The notes below the pieces were generated by a model that saw only the letters and a list, made by a program, of their open reading frames with translations, was not told the origin of the DNA and did not search any database. The position numbers were made by a program, and so were the translations under genes. Shown here piece after piece: positions 33,555 through 41,769 of a stretch of 64,000 nt of DNA (the first letter of the stretch is position 1; each line of letters starts with the position of its first letter). This DNA comes from GCA-2770975 sp050248915 (lineage in GTDB: Bacteria; Cyanobacteriota; Sericytochromatia; UBA7694). The stretch spans positions 68,463-132,462 of the forward strand of contig JBFWRL010000001.1 in NCBI GenBank assembly GCA_050248915.1. The letters are read 5' to 3'.

Positions 33555-34253
33555 TTATAGCATAGCGGATTTTTTGCGAAAGAACTTCATAAACCCAGTC
33601 AAGGCAACCACTGCGTTGAGCACAGCAAAGCCCAACAAAAGGAATTTATTGAGGGGCTGAGAGGGGGTGTATTTCATCAAATGAAACTCCCACATGCGGT
33701 TGTAGAGCGCCCAAAGCGCTTTGCGCCGCGCCAACAGAGCTCCAGTTTGGGGGTCGATATACATTTCAGTCTTGGCATCATCCCCAAATAAAACGCGATA
33801 GACCGGCACGCCCGAAACATAATTACCTGCAGATTTTGGCAGCAATTGAACCTCAGCAATCGCTGCTTTGCCCTGGTATTGGCTCAAGGCGATGGCCCTA
33901 ACCCGCGCCGGAGTAAGGGGACTCAAACGTTCCCCGGCAGCACTGAACAAAAGAGGGGGCCCTTTGGTATGGGAGAGCAAAGAAACCGTCTCTCCGGCTA
34001 AATTCTTCAGCTCCAATTTGAGCAATTGACTCCCAGGCGAGAAAACCTGTAAACGGGTCTGCAAGGTGTGTAAATCGGGTGTTTGATCAGATAGAACCAG
34101 GGGATGGGGCGGAGGCTCGCGATAGAGATCTGAGAAATCAAGGCTGTACATCAAAAAGCCACTCAGACTCCAGAGCAAGACCTGACCAAAAGCGAGTAAA
34201 CCGAGATAGCGGTGCAGGGCAGAGCCCCACTGGCGAAAGCGAAAAACAGACAT
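33555..34253 (-). CDS. PepSY-associated transmembrane protein under a cobalamin riboswitch
   Basis: The 232-residue protein has an N-terminal helix (YLGLLAFGQVLLWSLSGFLM) that follows a basic, His-containing segment (RQWGSALHRYLG), a periplasmic PepSY-like region ending in YRVLFGDDAKTEMYIDPQTG with ALLARRKALWALYNRMWEFH, and a second helix (FLLLGFAVLNAVVALTGFMKF). This is the two-helix version of PepSY_TM proteins, which occur with siderophore or metal uptake systems and in some cases act as reductases. An AAGGAG site 7 bases before the ATG sits in the expression platform of the riboswitch. A role in cobalamin or cobalt handling is inferred from that control. Confidence 0.8.
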   Translation of the reverse strand: MSVFRFRQWGSALHRYLGLLAFGQVLLWSLSGFLMYSLDFSDLYREPPPHPLVLSDQTPDLHTLQTRLQVFSPGSQLLKLELKNLAGETVSLLSHTKGPPLLFSAAGERLSPLTPARVRAIALSQYQGKAAIAEVQLLPKSAGNYVSGVPVYRVLFGDDAKTEMYIDPQTGALLARRKALWALYNRMWEFHLMKYTPSQPLNKFLLLGFAVLNAVVALTGFMKFFRKKSAML

Positions 34254-34260
34254 CAGACAA

Positions 34261-34420
34261 CTCCTTGGCCTGTGCGCGCAGGCGGCGTTAATACCTGCCT
34301 CAAAAGACGGCGCTCTGGCTTTCCGGATGGATTACAGTTGCGGCACAGCCCCGGATTTTCACCGGTGTTCCCCATGCTTTGAAGCAGCTAGTAGCTTAGC
34401 CCAGTTTGCTAGCGGGGTGC
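34261..34420 (-). promoter_or_regulatory. Cobalamin riboswitch
   Basis: Reading the minus strand, GGGGAACACCGGTG with AAAATCCGG is followed by CCGCAACTG (34343-34335) and AAGCCAGAGCGCCGTC (34322-34306). These are, in order, the conserved core blocks of the cobalamin aptamer and its B12-box-like end. Downstream, GCCTG (34283-34279) can pair with CAGGC (34272-34268) in a hairpin that touches the AAGGAG ribosome site. GCAGG (34298-34294) can instead pair with CCTGC (34282-34278). This is a simple translational switch. The aptamer looks compact; exact boundaries are approximate. Confidence 0.9.
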
Positions 34421-34441
34421 AAATCGGACTAAGAATAAGGC

Positions 34442-35242
34442 TTAAGCCACAGCCTGTGCAGGTTGACTTGCAAAAAAGCCCCGAATCTCGCGCACCAACC
34501 CCTCATTGTCTTCGTTTAAAAGACAGTGACCTGTGCGGGGCAAAATCACCTCGCGGCCTTGGGGCAAATGGGGCGTGAGCGCAGACGTGGCCCGCGAAAT
34601 AAAGGTTTCTTTTTGGCCGCGGATACACAAAATTGGCAAGCGCAGCGAATCGAATTGCCAGGGCAAAAGCTGGGGATATTCCCGCAGCCAGAGGGCCTGC
34701 ACTTCGCGACAGGAGCGCATATAGGCTTCGACAAAGGCCACGACCCGCACCGGGTCTGCCGAGCGGGCATTCCAGGCCAGGGAGTTGAGATGCCGAACCA
34801 CTTCGGGCCGGTAATGGGGCGTGCGGGCGTAGGTCTTGGCATAGAGCGGCAAAGTGGCTTTAACCAAGGAGCGCAGCTCAAATATCGCGGGCTCCATCCA
34901 GACGGCAGCACTGATCGGCAGGCCCCGCTGCATCAGCATATACGAAACCAAGCCGCCGAGTGAGTGGCCAATCAGGCGAAAAGGCCCCTGAATATGAGTT
35001 GAGACAAAGGTTTCTACCCAATCAAGGTATTCAGCCACCGAGCGCGGCTTGGATTTTCTGGAAAAACCATGGCCCGGCAAATCGGGCGCAAGAATGCGAT
35101 AATGGGGACTTAAAGCCGCCAGAATAGGCATATACAGCTGGGCATCTGCCCCATTGCCATGCAAAAGCAACAAGGGCTCACCCTGACCAAATTCCAAATA
35201 GTGTAAATGGCCGGTGCCAGGATCGCGGCGGTATTCGGGCAT
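34442..35242 (-). CDS. Alpha/beta hydrolase
   Basis: The 266-residue protein has the fold's oxyanion segment LLLLHGNGADAQ, the DLPGHGFS block, the nucleophile elbow LIGHSLGG (Ser about 94), a cap region and the catalytic His in LPRTGHCLLNEDN, with an acidic partner probably near the GQKETF strand. It is cytoplasmic, with no signal peptide. The substrate cannot be read from sequence. It ends just upstream of the riboswitch on the same strand but is not controlled by it. Confidence 0.9.
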   Translation of the reverse strand: MPEYRRDPGTGHLHYLEFGQGEPLLLLHGNGADAQLYMPILAALSPHYRILAPDLPGHGFSRKSKPRSVAEYLDWVETFVSTHIQGPFRLIGHSLGGLVSYMLMQRGLPISAAVWMEPAIFELRSLVKATLPLYAKTYARTPHYRPEVVRHLNSLAWNARSADPVRVVAFVEAYMRSCREVQALWLREYPQLLPWQFDSLRLPILCIRGQKETFISRATSALTPHLPQGREVILPRTGHCLLNEDNEGLVREIRGFFASQPAQAVA

Positions 35243-35315
35243 GGGGGTTCTCCTTGAGATAAGCTGCTACACGCAATCGCAGTTTAACAGCAGTCAGCCC
35301 TTGCTCAGAAGTTGA

Positions 35316-35345
35316 TTGACGCGTTTGGCCATTCTGGGTTAATCT
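35316..35345 (+). promoter_or_regulatory. Sigma-70-type promoter for the FkbM cassette
   Basis: TTGACG (35316-35321), an 18-bp spacer and TAATCT (35340-35345) are followed by a small GAACG/CGTTC hairpin and an AAGGAG site before the ATG at 35409. Confidence 0.5.
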
Positions 35346-35408
35346 CTTAAAGCCCCGTCAAGACCCGCAAAGAACGTCAGCGTTCCTGCGCCCAAAAAGG
35401 AGCACAAG

Positions 35409-36272
35409 ATGCAACACCCCACCATAAACCTGGTGGTCCAGGATATTCCCTTTCAATTGGTCATTCCCGAAGACAATGCCTATGCCCAAAAATTTAAGCG
35501 GGTGTATCAAGAGCGGCCCGGCTATGAGTATGAAGCCGTCTTGTCTGCGCTGTTAAAAAAAGTCCTCTTGGCCCAAGCCCAGCCCGTCTATTTTGATCTG
35601 GGGGCCTTTATTGGCTATTTTAGTTTTTTCCCTGCCAAATTATTGGACGAAAAGCACACAGTCTATGCCTTTGAGAGCAATCCTGAACATATTGAGCTGC
35701 TCCAACAAGGGCTGAAGCTCAACGGGCTAAACAACCTCGAAATCATCCATGCCGCCCTTTCAGACCAAGTCGAAACCCTGCGGGTGCTGAATAACAGTGT
35801 CTCAGCTTTGGGCAATGAAGGCGGCCTGGAAATCCAAGCACAAACCCTGGACAGTATTTGTGAGCGCAAAGAACTGCGCCCCACAGTGATCAAAATGGAT
35901 ATTCATGGCTTTGAAGGCAAAGTGCTCAAAGGTATGCAGCGGATTCTTGTGGATTCATTGGAATACCTGTTTTTGGAGTTGCACCCCAATGTCTATCTGG
36001 AAAAGTTCACGCCCGGAATCACCCGAGGCATGATTCTTGACCAGCTTGAAGCCGCGGGTTTTCACAATTATTATGTGGCTGGCCACCGCTACAGTTGGTC
36101 CGATGGCATGACCCGCTTTTTTGATACCGGCCACTTTGCCTATCACGAACTCACGCGGGAAAACAGAGGGCAATTGCTCTTCGACCGCCACAACCAGATT
36201 TTTATTCTGGCAGCCAAATCCCCGCTGCCAGACTTAGTGGGCCCCAGCACCATTGATCCGAGCAGTGAATAA
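35409..36272 (+). CDS. FkbM-family SAM-dependent methyltransferase
   Basis: The 287-residue protein has the family's YFDLGAFIGYFSFFPAKLL, VYAFESNPEHIELLQQGLKL, IKMDIHGFEGKVLKGM and LFLELHP. The usual DVGAN/G motif is altered to DLGAF. FkbM enzymes O-methylate sugars or other hydroxyls in polysaccharides and natural products. It starts a three-gene plus-strand unit with an ATP-grasp enzyme and an NAD-dependent epimerase, so it likely acts on the same small molecule or glycan. Confidence 0.87.
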   Translation: MQHPTINLVVQDIPFQLVIPEDNAYAQKFKRVYQERPGYEYEAVLSALLKKVLLAQAQPVYFDLGAFIGYFSFFPAKLLDEKHTVYAFESNPEHIELLQQGLKLNGLNNLEIIHAALSDQVETLRVLNNSVSALGNEGGLEIQAQTLDSICERKELRPTVIKMDIHGFEGKVLKGMQRILVDSLEYLFLELHPNVYLEKFTPGITRGMILDQLEAAGFHNYYVAGHRYSWSDGMTRFFDTGHFAYHELTRENRGQLLFDRHNQIFILAAKSPLPDLVGPSTIDPSSE

Positions 36273-36291
36273 TTGGGAAGTGGCAGTTGAG

Positions 36292-37416
36292 ATGTCGCAA
36301 AACGCTCCTTTCACCCTCTTGCTCACCAGTGTGGGCAGTTTGCTTGGTCAAAATATGCTCGATACCTTGGCCGATCGTCGTCAAGCCGTTCGGGTCGTGG
36401 GTCTCAACTCGCTGGCGCAGAATCCCCGCAATTTTCGCTGCGATCAGGTGTATCTTGTCCCTCCCACCCAGGACAGCCACTTCTTAAAACAGTTTGAAGC
36501 AATATTGGCCACCGAAAAACCCGATCTGATTCTGGCCGGGCGGGATGATGATGTTTTGTTTTTGACCGATTTAAAAAGCCGTCGACCAGATTTAGCCCCC
36601 CTGATTCCCTATGGAGATCCTGTCTCAGCAGAAATCATGCAGGACAAACTAAAAAGCCATGCTTTTGCCCAGGACAAAGGACTGGCTTTTGTCGACTCTT
36701 TTTTATTCGATGCCCATCGGGATTCAGGCGATCTGGAACGTTTTTTAAAACAAGTGGGATTTCCCCTGATTCTCAAACCGCTGGCTGGCTTTGGCTCAAA
36801 TGGGGTCTGTGTCCTGGGCCATCGCGCTCAGCTCGAAGCCCTCTGGCCCCCTGAGGAACCCCTGCTGCTCCAGCCCTATCTCAGCCCCCCGCTGGAGTTG
36901 GAAAATTACTTGGCCCAATACAGAAAAGCGCCCCCTTTGTTTTTTCAGATTCCCGAAGAAAAGCAACATTCTTTTCAGTGTTTGATTGGGCCAAGAGGAG
37001 AGATTGGGGAGGGTTTTTGCGTTCAATTAAAATTGATCATGGGCCGGGTTGAGCAAATTGAAAGACGTTATGAGCCCACTTTATTGGCCCTGGGTCAGAG
37101 CTGCGCCAAGGCCTTTCGGGATCAAGGCTGGCGAGGCTCCTTTAACTTGCAAGCCAAAAAAGATCGGCAGAATCAGTGGCGAATTTTTGAATTCAGCCCA
37201 CGTATGACCGGCAGTTTATCTGCCCGGCGACTGCTTGGCTACGATGAAATGGGGCTGCTTTTGAATCAATTTGCGCCCAAGGCCCCCTTTCCAGCTGAAC
37301 CCATTCAAGCCCAGAGTCAGGGCTTGGTCATGCGCTCCCTCAAAGATGATTTCATTGCGTATGACGCACTTCAACAATTGCAAAAAGAGCAGCAGTGGCA
37401 CAAAAAATCCTCTTAA
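36292..37416 (+). CDS. ATP-grasp enzyme (carbamoyl-phosphate-synthase-like)
   Basis: The start is taken as ATG 36292 (MSQNAPFTLLLTSVGSLLGQ), just after the FkbM stop; the frame extends to 36253. The N-terminal preATP-grasp fold (TLLLTSVGSLLGQNMLDTLA, LAGRDDDVLF) resembles PylC and CarB-like proteins. The ATP-grasp part has FPLILKPLAGFGSNGVCVL, LLLQPYLSPPLE and FNLQAKKDRQNQWRIFEFSP, whose ending supplies the metal-binding Glu. It probably ligates an acid to an amine or similar nucleophile using ATP. The epimerase gene overlaps its 3' end by 22 bp. Confidence 0.85.
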   Translation: MSQNAPFTLLLTSVGSLLGQNMLDTLADRRQAVRVVGLNSLAQNPRNFRCDQVYLVPPTQDSHFLKQFEAILATEKPDLILAGRDDDVLFLTDLKSRRPDLAPLIPYGDPVSAEIMQDKLKSHAFAQDKGLAFVDSFLFDAHRDSGDLERFLKQVGFPLILKPLAGFGSNGVCVLGHRAQLEALWPPEEPLLLQPYLSPPLELENYLAQYRKAPPLFFQIPEEKQHSFQCLIGPRGEIGEGFCVQLKLIMGRVEQIERRYEPTLLALGQSCAKAFRDQGWRGSFNLQAKKDRQNQWRIFEFSPRMTGSLSARRLLGYDEMGLLLNQFAPKAPFPAEPIQAQSQGLVMRSLKDDFIAYDALQQLQKEQQWHKKSS

Positions 37417-38285
37417 CAGGGCACCGGGGATATATCGGGGCCTGCCTGTACCAGCATTTCTCTGAGGGCCCTGCGCAGGTGGAGATTGTCGCTGAACGCC
37501 TGGAAGAATTGCGCCCAAAATCGCGAGAAGCAGATCTGATCATCCATTGCGCCGCCAAACGTCAAAGCCCCAATCCCGTGCCGCCATCTTGGTACCAAAG
37601 CAACGAACTGGGCACCCAGTGTTTGTTGGAGAGTATGTGCCAACCCACCCCCATACTCTGTCTCTCCAGCCGCATGGTCTATGCTGCGATTGGCCCTGAA
37701 TCGGGCTGGACAGAAAACGATCCGATCGCCCCACAAACGGCTTATGGCCAATCCAAGGTGGCCACCGAACAACGGATTGTGGCAAGTGGGGTTCCCTATG
37801 TGATCTTAAGACTCAGCGGCGTGTTTGGGCTGGGTCTCGGGCAATGGGGACAAACGTTTCCAGAACAGGTTTTGAGGCAATTGCTCAAAGGCGAAACGCC
37901 TGTCTTTTCGGGTTCTGAACATATTCGGGATTATCTCTACGTCTGGGACCTGGTCAAGCAGATCGATTACCTGATCCAACACAGAGAAGTTTGGCCGGGC
38001 ATTTTTAATCTCAGCGGCCAACGCCGCCCTGTCAAACCCCTGCTCGACAGCCTGCTGCAACATTTTAGCCAGACCTTTGGGGAAAACCCTCAACTCAAAC
38101 CAGAGATGGAAAGCCCTTCTCGCCAAGCACCTCCGCGCCTGGATATCCAAAAAATCCAAAGCCTACCCGGCTTGCCTGAATGGACGAACGACACCCATGT
38201 GATTCAAACCCTGGTGCAAGATGCCAGGGTGCGTTTTGGCAGTTCTCAGCCCCCGGCTTGCCAAGGAACCAAACCCCTGTGCTAA
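37395..38285 (+). CDS. NAD-dependent epimerase/dehydratase (extended SDR)
   Basis: The 296-residue protein has the nucleotide-binding ILLTGHRGYIGACLYQHF, CLSSRMVYA and the catalytic YGQSK (Tyr-x3-Lys), then VILRLSGVFG and HIRDYLYVWDLVKQI. These are standard sugar-nucleotide epimerase/dehydratase features. It is the last gene of the FkbM/ATP-grasp unit. A promoter for the next lipoprotein gene appears to lie across its stop codon. Confidence 0.9.
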   Translation: MAQKILLTGHRGYIGACLYQHFSEGPAQVEIVAERLEELRPKSREADLIIHCAAKRQSPNPVPPSWYQSNELGTQCLLESMCQPTPILCLSSRMVYAAIGPESGWTENDPIAPQTAYGQSKVATEQRIVASGVPYVILRLSGVFGLGLGQWGQTFPEQVLRQLLKGETPVFSGSEHIRDYLYVWDLVKQIDYLIQHREVWPGIFNLSGQRRPVKPLLDSLLQHFSQTFGENPQLKPEMESPSRQAPPRLDIQKIQSLPGLPEWTNDTHVIQTLVQDARVRFGSSQPPACQGTKPLC

Positions 38286-38288
38286 AAT
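38258..38288 (+). promoter_or_regulatory. Candidate extended -10 promoter
   Basis: TTGCCA (38258-38263), a 19-bp spacer and TGC-TAAAAT (-10 at 38283-38288) overlap the epimerase stop and precede the ATG at 38357. Confidence 0.35.
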
Positions 38289-38356
38289 TAGGTGATCTTG
38301 AGGGAATCGAGAAAGAATCTCTCAAGCGTTTATCACAATCATAAGGTAATCTCTCC

Positions 38357-39229
38357 ATGCGCCATCTCTCCCCCCTCTGCGGAACCCTGCTTTTGAGCCT
38401 CATCACAACCGCCTGTGGTCCGACGCCAACCACGCCCACAGCCACCGATGCCCAACAAATCGCCCTGCTCCAAGAGCAGATCAAGGCCCTGACCAAAAGC
38501 AGTGCTTCGCCCAGCCCTGGCAGCGGCTCATCCAGTGTTGCTGCGGTCCCCAGTGATGCAGCCACCCCTGTCAAAATCCTGCAAGCCCAACCCTCCGTGA
38601 TCACCGTGGCTCCCGGCCAAGAAAAACCAATTGAGATGGTTGTCTTGGTGCTCGAAAACAACAGTGTTTCGGTCTTAAAAAAACTGGACTTGCTGGAAAT
38701 TACGGCAGGAGATAGCAGCGTGGCCACCGTCTCCAAAGATGGGGTGATCAAAGGTGTCAAAGAGGGTGTGACCCCTGTGACGTTAAAATTGGGCAATATT
38801 ACCCAAACCCTGGTGGTAACGGTCAGCGGCACAGCGGCAGTTCCCACCCCCACACCGGCACCGGCCACCACGGCCACACCCGCTCCGGCAGCCAGCCCCA
38901 CCCCAACCCCCACACCCACAGCCACCCCCACGCCAGCTTCGCCCTACAAAGAACTGGGTGTCGACCAAACCAATTACAATCTCAAAACCCTGGAGACAAA
39001 ATTGGTCACCCTCACGATCATTCTCAACGAGATTGATCCCGACACAGGCACCAATAAATCGGGTTTTCTCTCAGACCAAACCAAAGCCCAGTGGAGCTCC
39101 AGCAATAGCGCTGTGGCCAATATCTCAGCTTCGGGCCTGATCACCGCCAATAGCGTCGGCACCGCCACCATGACGGTGACATATGGCGGTTTGAGCAAGA
39201 CTTTTACGGTCACGGTAACGGCATCTTAA
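38357..39229 (+). CDS. Lipoprotein with two bacterial Ig-like (BIG2) domains
   Basis: The 290-residue protein has a lipobox (LLSLITTAC, Cys20). Residues 65-150 form one BIG2-like domain ending GVIKGVKEGVTPVTLKLGNI. A low-complexity Pro/Thr linker (about 155-195) follows. Residues 200-290 form a second domain with the family's ending AVANISASGLITANSVGTAT and VTYGGLSKTFTVTV. Such proteins are cell-surface or periplasmic scaffolds. A short helical segment (QQIALLQEQIKAL) after the lipidated Cys may form a coiled coil. Confidence 0.85.
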   Translation: MRHLSPLCGTLLLSLITTACGPTPTTPTATDAQQIALLQEQIKALTKSSASPSPGSGSSSVAAVPSDAATPVKILQAQPSVITVAPGQEKPIEMVVLVLENNSVSVLKKLDLLEITAGDSSVATVSKDGVIKGVKEGVTPVTLKLGNITQTLVVTVSGTAAVPTPTPAPATTATPAPAASPTPTPTPTATPTPASPYKELGVDQTNYNLKTLETKLVTLTIILNEIDPDTGTNKSGFLSDQTKAQWSSSNSAVANISASGLITANSVGTATMTVTYGGLSKTFTVTVTAS

Positions 39230-39303
39230 TTGGGTTTTAGGGAGCAGCCAAGGGGAGTTTCTCCACAGCTGTTCCAGACACTTTCTTTCAAACAAAGAGC
39301 CCG

Positions 39304-39494
39304 GAGCAGGGGCAAGACCTGAGTGGGTGATGAGGGCAATAGGAACCCCACCGATCCAGGATGGACAAAGGTGGGGTGACTCTTAGCCCGCACAGCACAG
39401 GACGTGCGAAGCGGGCGGCCCGAATGCCCACTCAGGCCTCCTCTGCTCTGAGCCATTGACCCCTTTGAACCAGCTCCAGCAAAGTGAGAGCTGG
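39304..39494 (+). ncRNA. Candidate structured RNA between lipoprotein gene and flhA
   Basis: The 349-bp gap between 39230 and 39578 has no credible gene but is full of paired arms. P1: GAGCAG (39304-39309) with CTGCTC (39443-39448). P2: CCTGAGTGGG (39318-39327) with CCCACTCAGG (39427-39436), 10 perfect pairs. Inside are a hairpin CCCCACC/GGTGGGG (39346-39352, 39370-39376) with an inner TCCA/TGGA, and a hairpin GCCCGC/GCGGGC (39386-39391, 39411-39416) with an inner GCAC/GTGC. A last hairpin CCAGCTC/GAGCTGG is at 39470-39476 and 39488-39494. Strand is unproven. I match it to no known RNA family; a closing stem, bubble and hairpins loosely recall 6S RNA. Confidence 0.45.
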
Positions 39495-39534
39495 CAAGCC
39501 CAGATAAGCCCGAAAACCGTGGTCCCTCCTCCCC

Positions 39535-39543
39535 TGCTATAAT
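39535..39543 (+). promoter_or_regulatory. Extended -10 promoter of flhA
   Basis: TGC-TATAAT (-10 at 39538-39543) lies 35 bases before the flhA GTG. No clear -35 is visible, as is common for extended -10 promoters. Confidence 0.5.
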
Positions 39544-39578
39544 GAAGTCTATCCCCATTCCAGCAAGGAGCAGTCCGG

Positions 39579-41762
39579 GTGGCCCTTTTGCCCTCTAAAC
39601 AACCCTCTTCCCCCTCAGAATCCTCCCAATGGTTGGATCGCATCCTCAAACAGGGAGACTTGGGCATTGCGGCGATCATGATCGCCATCATCGGTTTGAT
39701 GATGGTGCCCTTGCCAACCTTTTTCTTGGATATTTTGCTCACCCTGAACATCGCCCTGGGTTTGCTGGTCTTGATGGTCTCACTTTATGTCGACCGCCCC
39801 CTGGATTTTTCGACCTTTCCGACCCTGCTCTTGGTCTTGACACTGTTTAGGCTGGCACTTAATATCTCGTCCACGCGCCTGATTCTCTTGCAAGCGGATG
39901 CCGGCAAGGTGATTGAGACCTTTGGCAGTTTTGTGATCGGCGGCAATTATATCGTTGGGATATTGATCTTCATTATTCTGGTGGTGGTTCAATTTGTGGT
40001 GATCACCAACGGCGCGGGCCGCATTTCCGAAGTGGCCGCCCGCTTTACCCTCGATGCCATGCCCGGCAAACAGATGGCGATCGATGCCGACCTCAACAGC
40101 GGCCTGATCGACGAAGAACAGGCCAAAGAGCGCCGCCGGGACGTGCAGCGCGAGGCAGATTTTTATGGCAGCATGGACGGTGCCAGCAAATTTGTGCGTG
40201 GCGACGCGATTGCTGGCATCATTATTACCTTTATCAATATCATTGGTGGCATTTTGATTGGCTCGTTTCAATTGGGCATGCCGGTGGTGCAATCCATGCA
40301 GCGCTATACCGTGCTCACAATTGGTGATGGCCTGGTCAGCCAGATTCCAGCCATGGTGATCGCCATTGCTTCAGGGGTGCTGGTTTCGCGCGCAGCGGGT
40401 GAGAGCCAATTGGGAGAGCGTATCTCCCGTCAATTGTTAAACATGCCCCGCGGCCTGCTGGTGGTTTCTTTTTTCTTGCTGCTGCTGGGATTGTTTACCC
40501 CCCTGCCCAAGATCCCCTTTTTGATTCTGAGCACGGTTTTGGCAGGCATTGGCATGATTATGTTACAAGAGGAAAAACGGCAAATTGAGAATGGCGAAAC
40601 CCCCAGCACAAGCAGTGGTGCCAAAGCCCTCTCCGGCGGCAAAGAACTCACGCCCGCTTTGAGCCCCGCCCAAACCGGCATGATGAGCAGTCGCAAAGAG
40701 CCCGAAGACATGATCAAATTGCTCAAAGTCGATCCAATGGAGCTGGAAATTGGCTACCGTCTGATTCCCTTGGTTGATGCCGAACAGGGCGGCGACTTGC
40801 TCGAACGCATCACCAAAATTCGGCGTCAAATGGCACTGCAATTGGGCCTGGTTTTGCCTCCAATTCGCGTGCGCGACAATATTCAGCTCAAACCCCGCGA
40901 CTATTCGATCAAATTGCGGGGCGTCGAAGTGGCCCGAGGCGAAGTACATGTGGGCCATTATTTGGCCATGAACCCTGGTTTGGCCAGCGAACAGCTCGAA
41001 GGGGTGCAGACCGTTGAGCCCGTCTTTAATCTGCCTGCGGTCTGGATCAGTGAGGCCCAAAAAGAGCGGGCCGAAATTCTGGGGTACACGGTCTTTGACC
41101 CCTCCACCGTGGTGGCCACCCACCTAACTGAGATCGTCAAACGTTACGCCTCAGATATTCTCACCCGCCAAGACGTGCAGCGCCTGCTCGATACCGTCAA
41201 AGAAGAGGCCCCGGCTGTGGTCGACGAATTGGTACCCGGCCTGCTGAGTGTGGGTGAAATTCAGCGCGTTTTGCAAAACCTGCTGGCCGAGCGGGTCTCC
41301 GTCCGTGACATGATTCCGATTCTGGAGGCCCTGGCCAACCATGGCCGCGCCACCAAAGACCCCGATCTCTTAACCGAACACGCCCGTTTTGCTGTGGCCC
41401 GTTCGATCTGTATGCCTTTGCGCAGCCCCCAGGGCATGTTGCCCGCCCTGACCCTGGCCGCCGAGTTGGAGCAGATCATGACTGAGTCGGTGGCCCGCAC
41501 CGATCAGGGCCTGACCCTGACCTTGGAGCCCCAAATTGCCCAACAGATTGTGAATAATATCGCCCAAAAGGTCGAAGAGACAGCCGGCAAAGGTTATCAC
41601 CAGCCGATTCTGCTCTGCTCGTCCAAAATTCGGCTGGTCTTGCGCCGCCTGACCGAAAGGGCCCTGCCCATGTTGACGATTCTCTCGTACAACGAAGTCA
41701 TGGCCCAAGAGGCCCAGATTCAGACCATTGGCCGGGTGGATTTGAGTTTGCAGCTGAATTAG
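39579..41762 (+). CDS. flhA: Flagellar export apparatus protein FlhA
   Basis: FlhA forms the nonameric export gate of the flagellar type III secretion system in the inner membrane. The 727-residue protein starts at GTG 39579 with AAGGAG 8 bases upstream. Membrane helices fill residues 25-340. The cytoplasmic FHIPEP signature region has RISEVAARFTLDAMPGKQMA and IDADLNSGLIDEEQAKERRR, and GSFVIGGNYIVGILIF favours the flagellar over the injectisome homologue. The C-terminal domain (LEIGYRLIPLVDAEQGGDLL, VLLCSSKIR-like ILLCSSKIRLVLRRLTERAL) is complete. No other flagellar gene is in the window. Confidence 0.94.
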   Translation: MALLPSKQPSSPSESSQWLDRILKQGDLGIAAIMIAIIGLMMVPLPTFFLDILLTLNIALGLLVLMVSLYVDRPLDFSTFPTLLLVLTLFRLALNISSTRLILLQADAGKVIETFGSFVIGGNYIVGILIFIILVVVQFVVITNGAGRISEVAARFTLDAMPGKQMAIDADLNSGLIDEEQAKERRRDVQREADFYGSMDGASKFVRGDAIAGIIITFINIIGGILIGSFQLGMPVVQSMQRYTVLTIGDGLVSQIPAMVIAIASGVLVSRAAGESQLGERISRQLLNMPRGLLVVSFFLLLLGLFTPLPKIPFLILSTVLAGIGMIMLQEEKRQIENGETPSTSSGAKALSGGKELTPALSPAQTGMMSSRKEPEDMIKLLKVDPMELEIGYRLIPLVDAEQGGDLLERITKIRRQMALQLGLVLPPIRVRDNIQLKPRDYSIKLRGVEVARGEVHVGHYLAMNPGLASEQLEGVQTVEPVFNLPAVWISEAQKERAEILGYTVFDPSTVVATHLTEIVKRYASDILTRQDVQRLLDTVKEEAPAVVDELVPGLLSVGEIQRVLQNLLAERVSVRDMIPILEALANHGRATKDPDLLTEHARFAVARSICMPLRSPQGMLPALTLAAELEQIMTESVARTDQGLTLTLEPQIAQQIVNNIAQKVEETAGKGYHQPILLCSSKIRLVLRRLTERALPMLTILSYNEVMAQEAQIQTIGRVDLSLQLN

Positions 41763-41769
41763 TCAGATT

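Noticed and set aside
38830..38940. Repetitive C/A-rich tract that could be taken for a repeat element
   Set aside because: It encodes the Pro/Thr linker between two Ig-like domains and has no regular unit.
39461..39494. CCCTTTGAACC followed by a hairpin, recalling a TPP riboswitch
   Set aside because: The obligatory CTGAGA block and downstream pairing are missing; the piece fits the larger structured region better.
39226..39558. 110-codon minus-strand frame in the gap before flhA
   Set aside because: No ribosome site, low-complexity translation and full overlap with the paired arms of the structured region.
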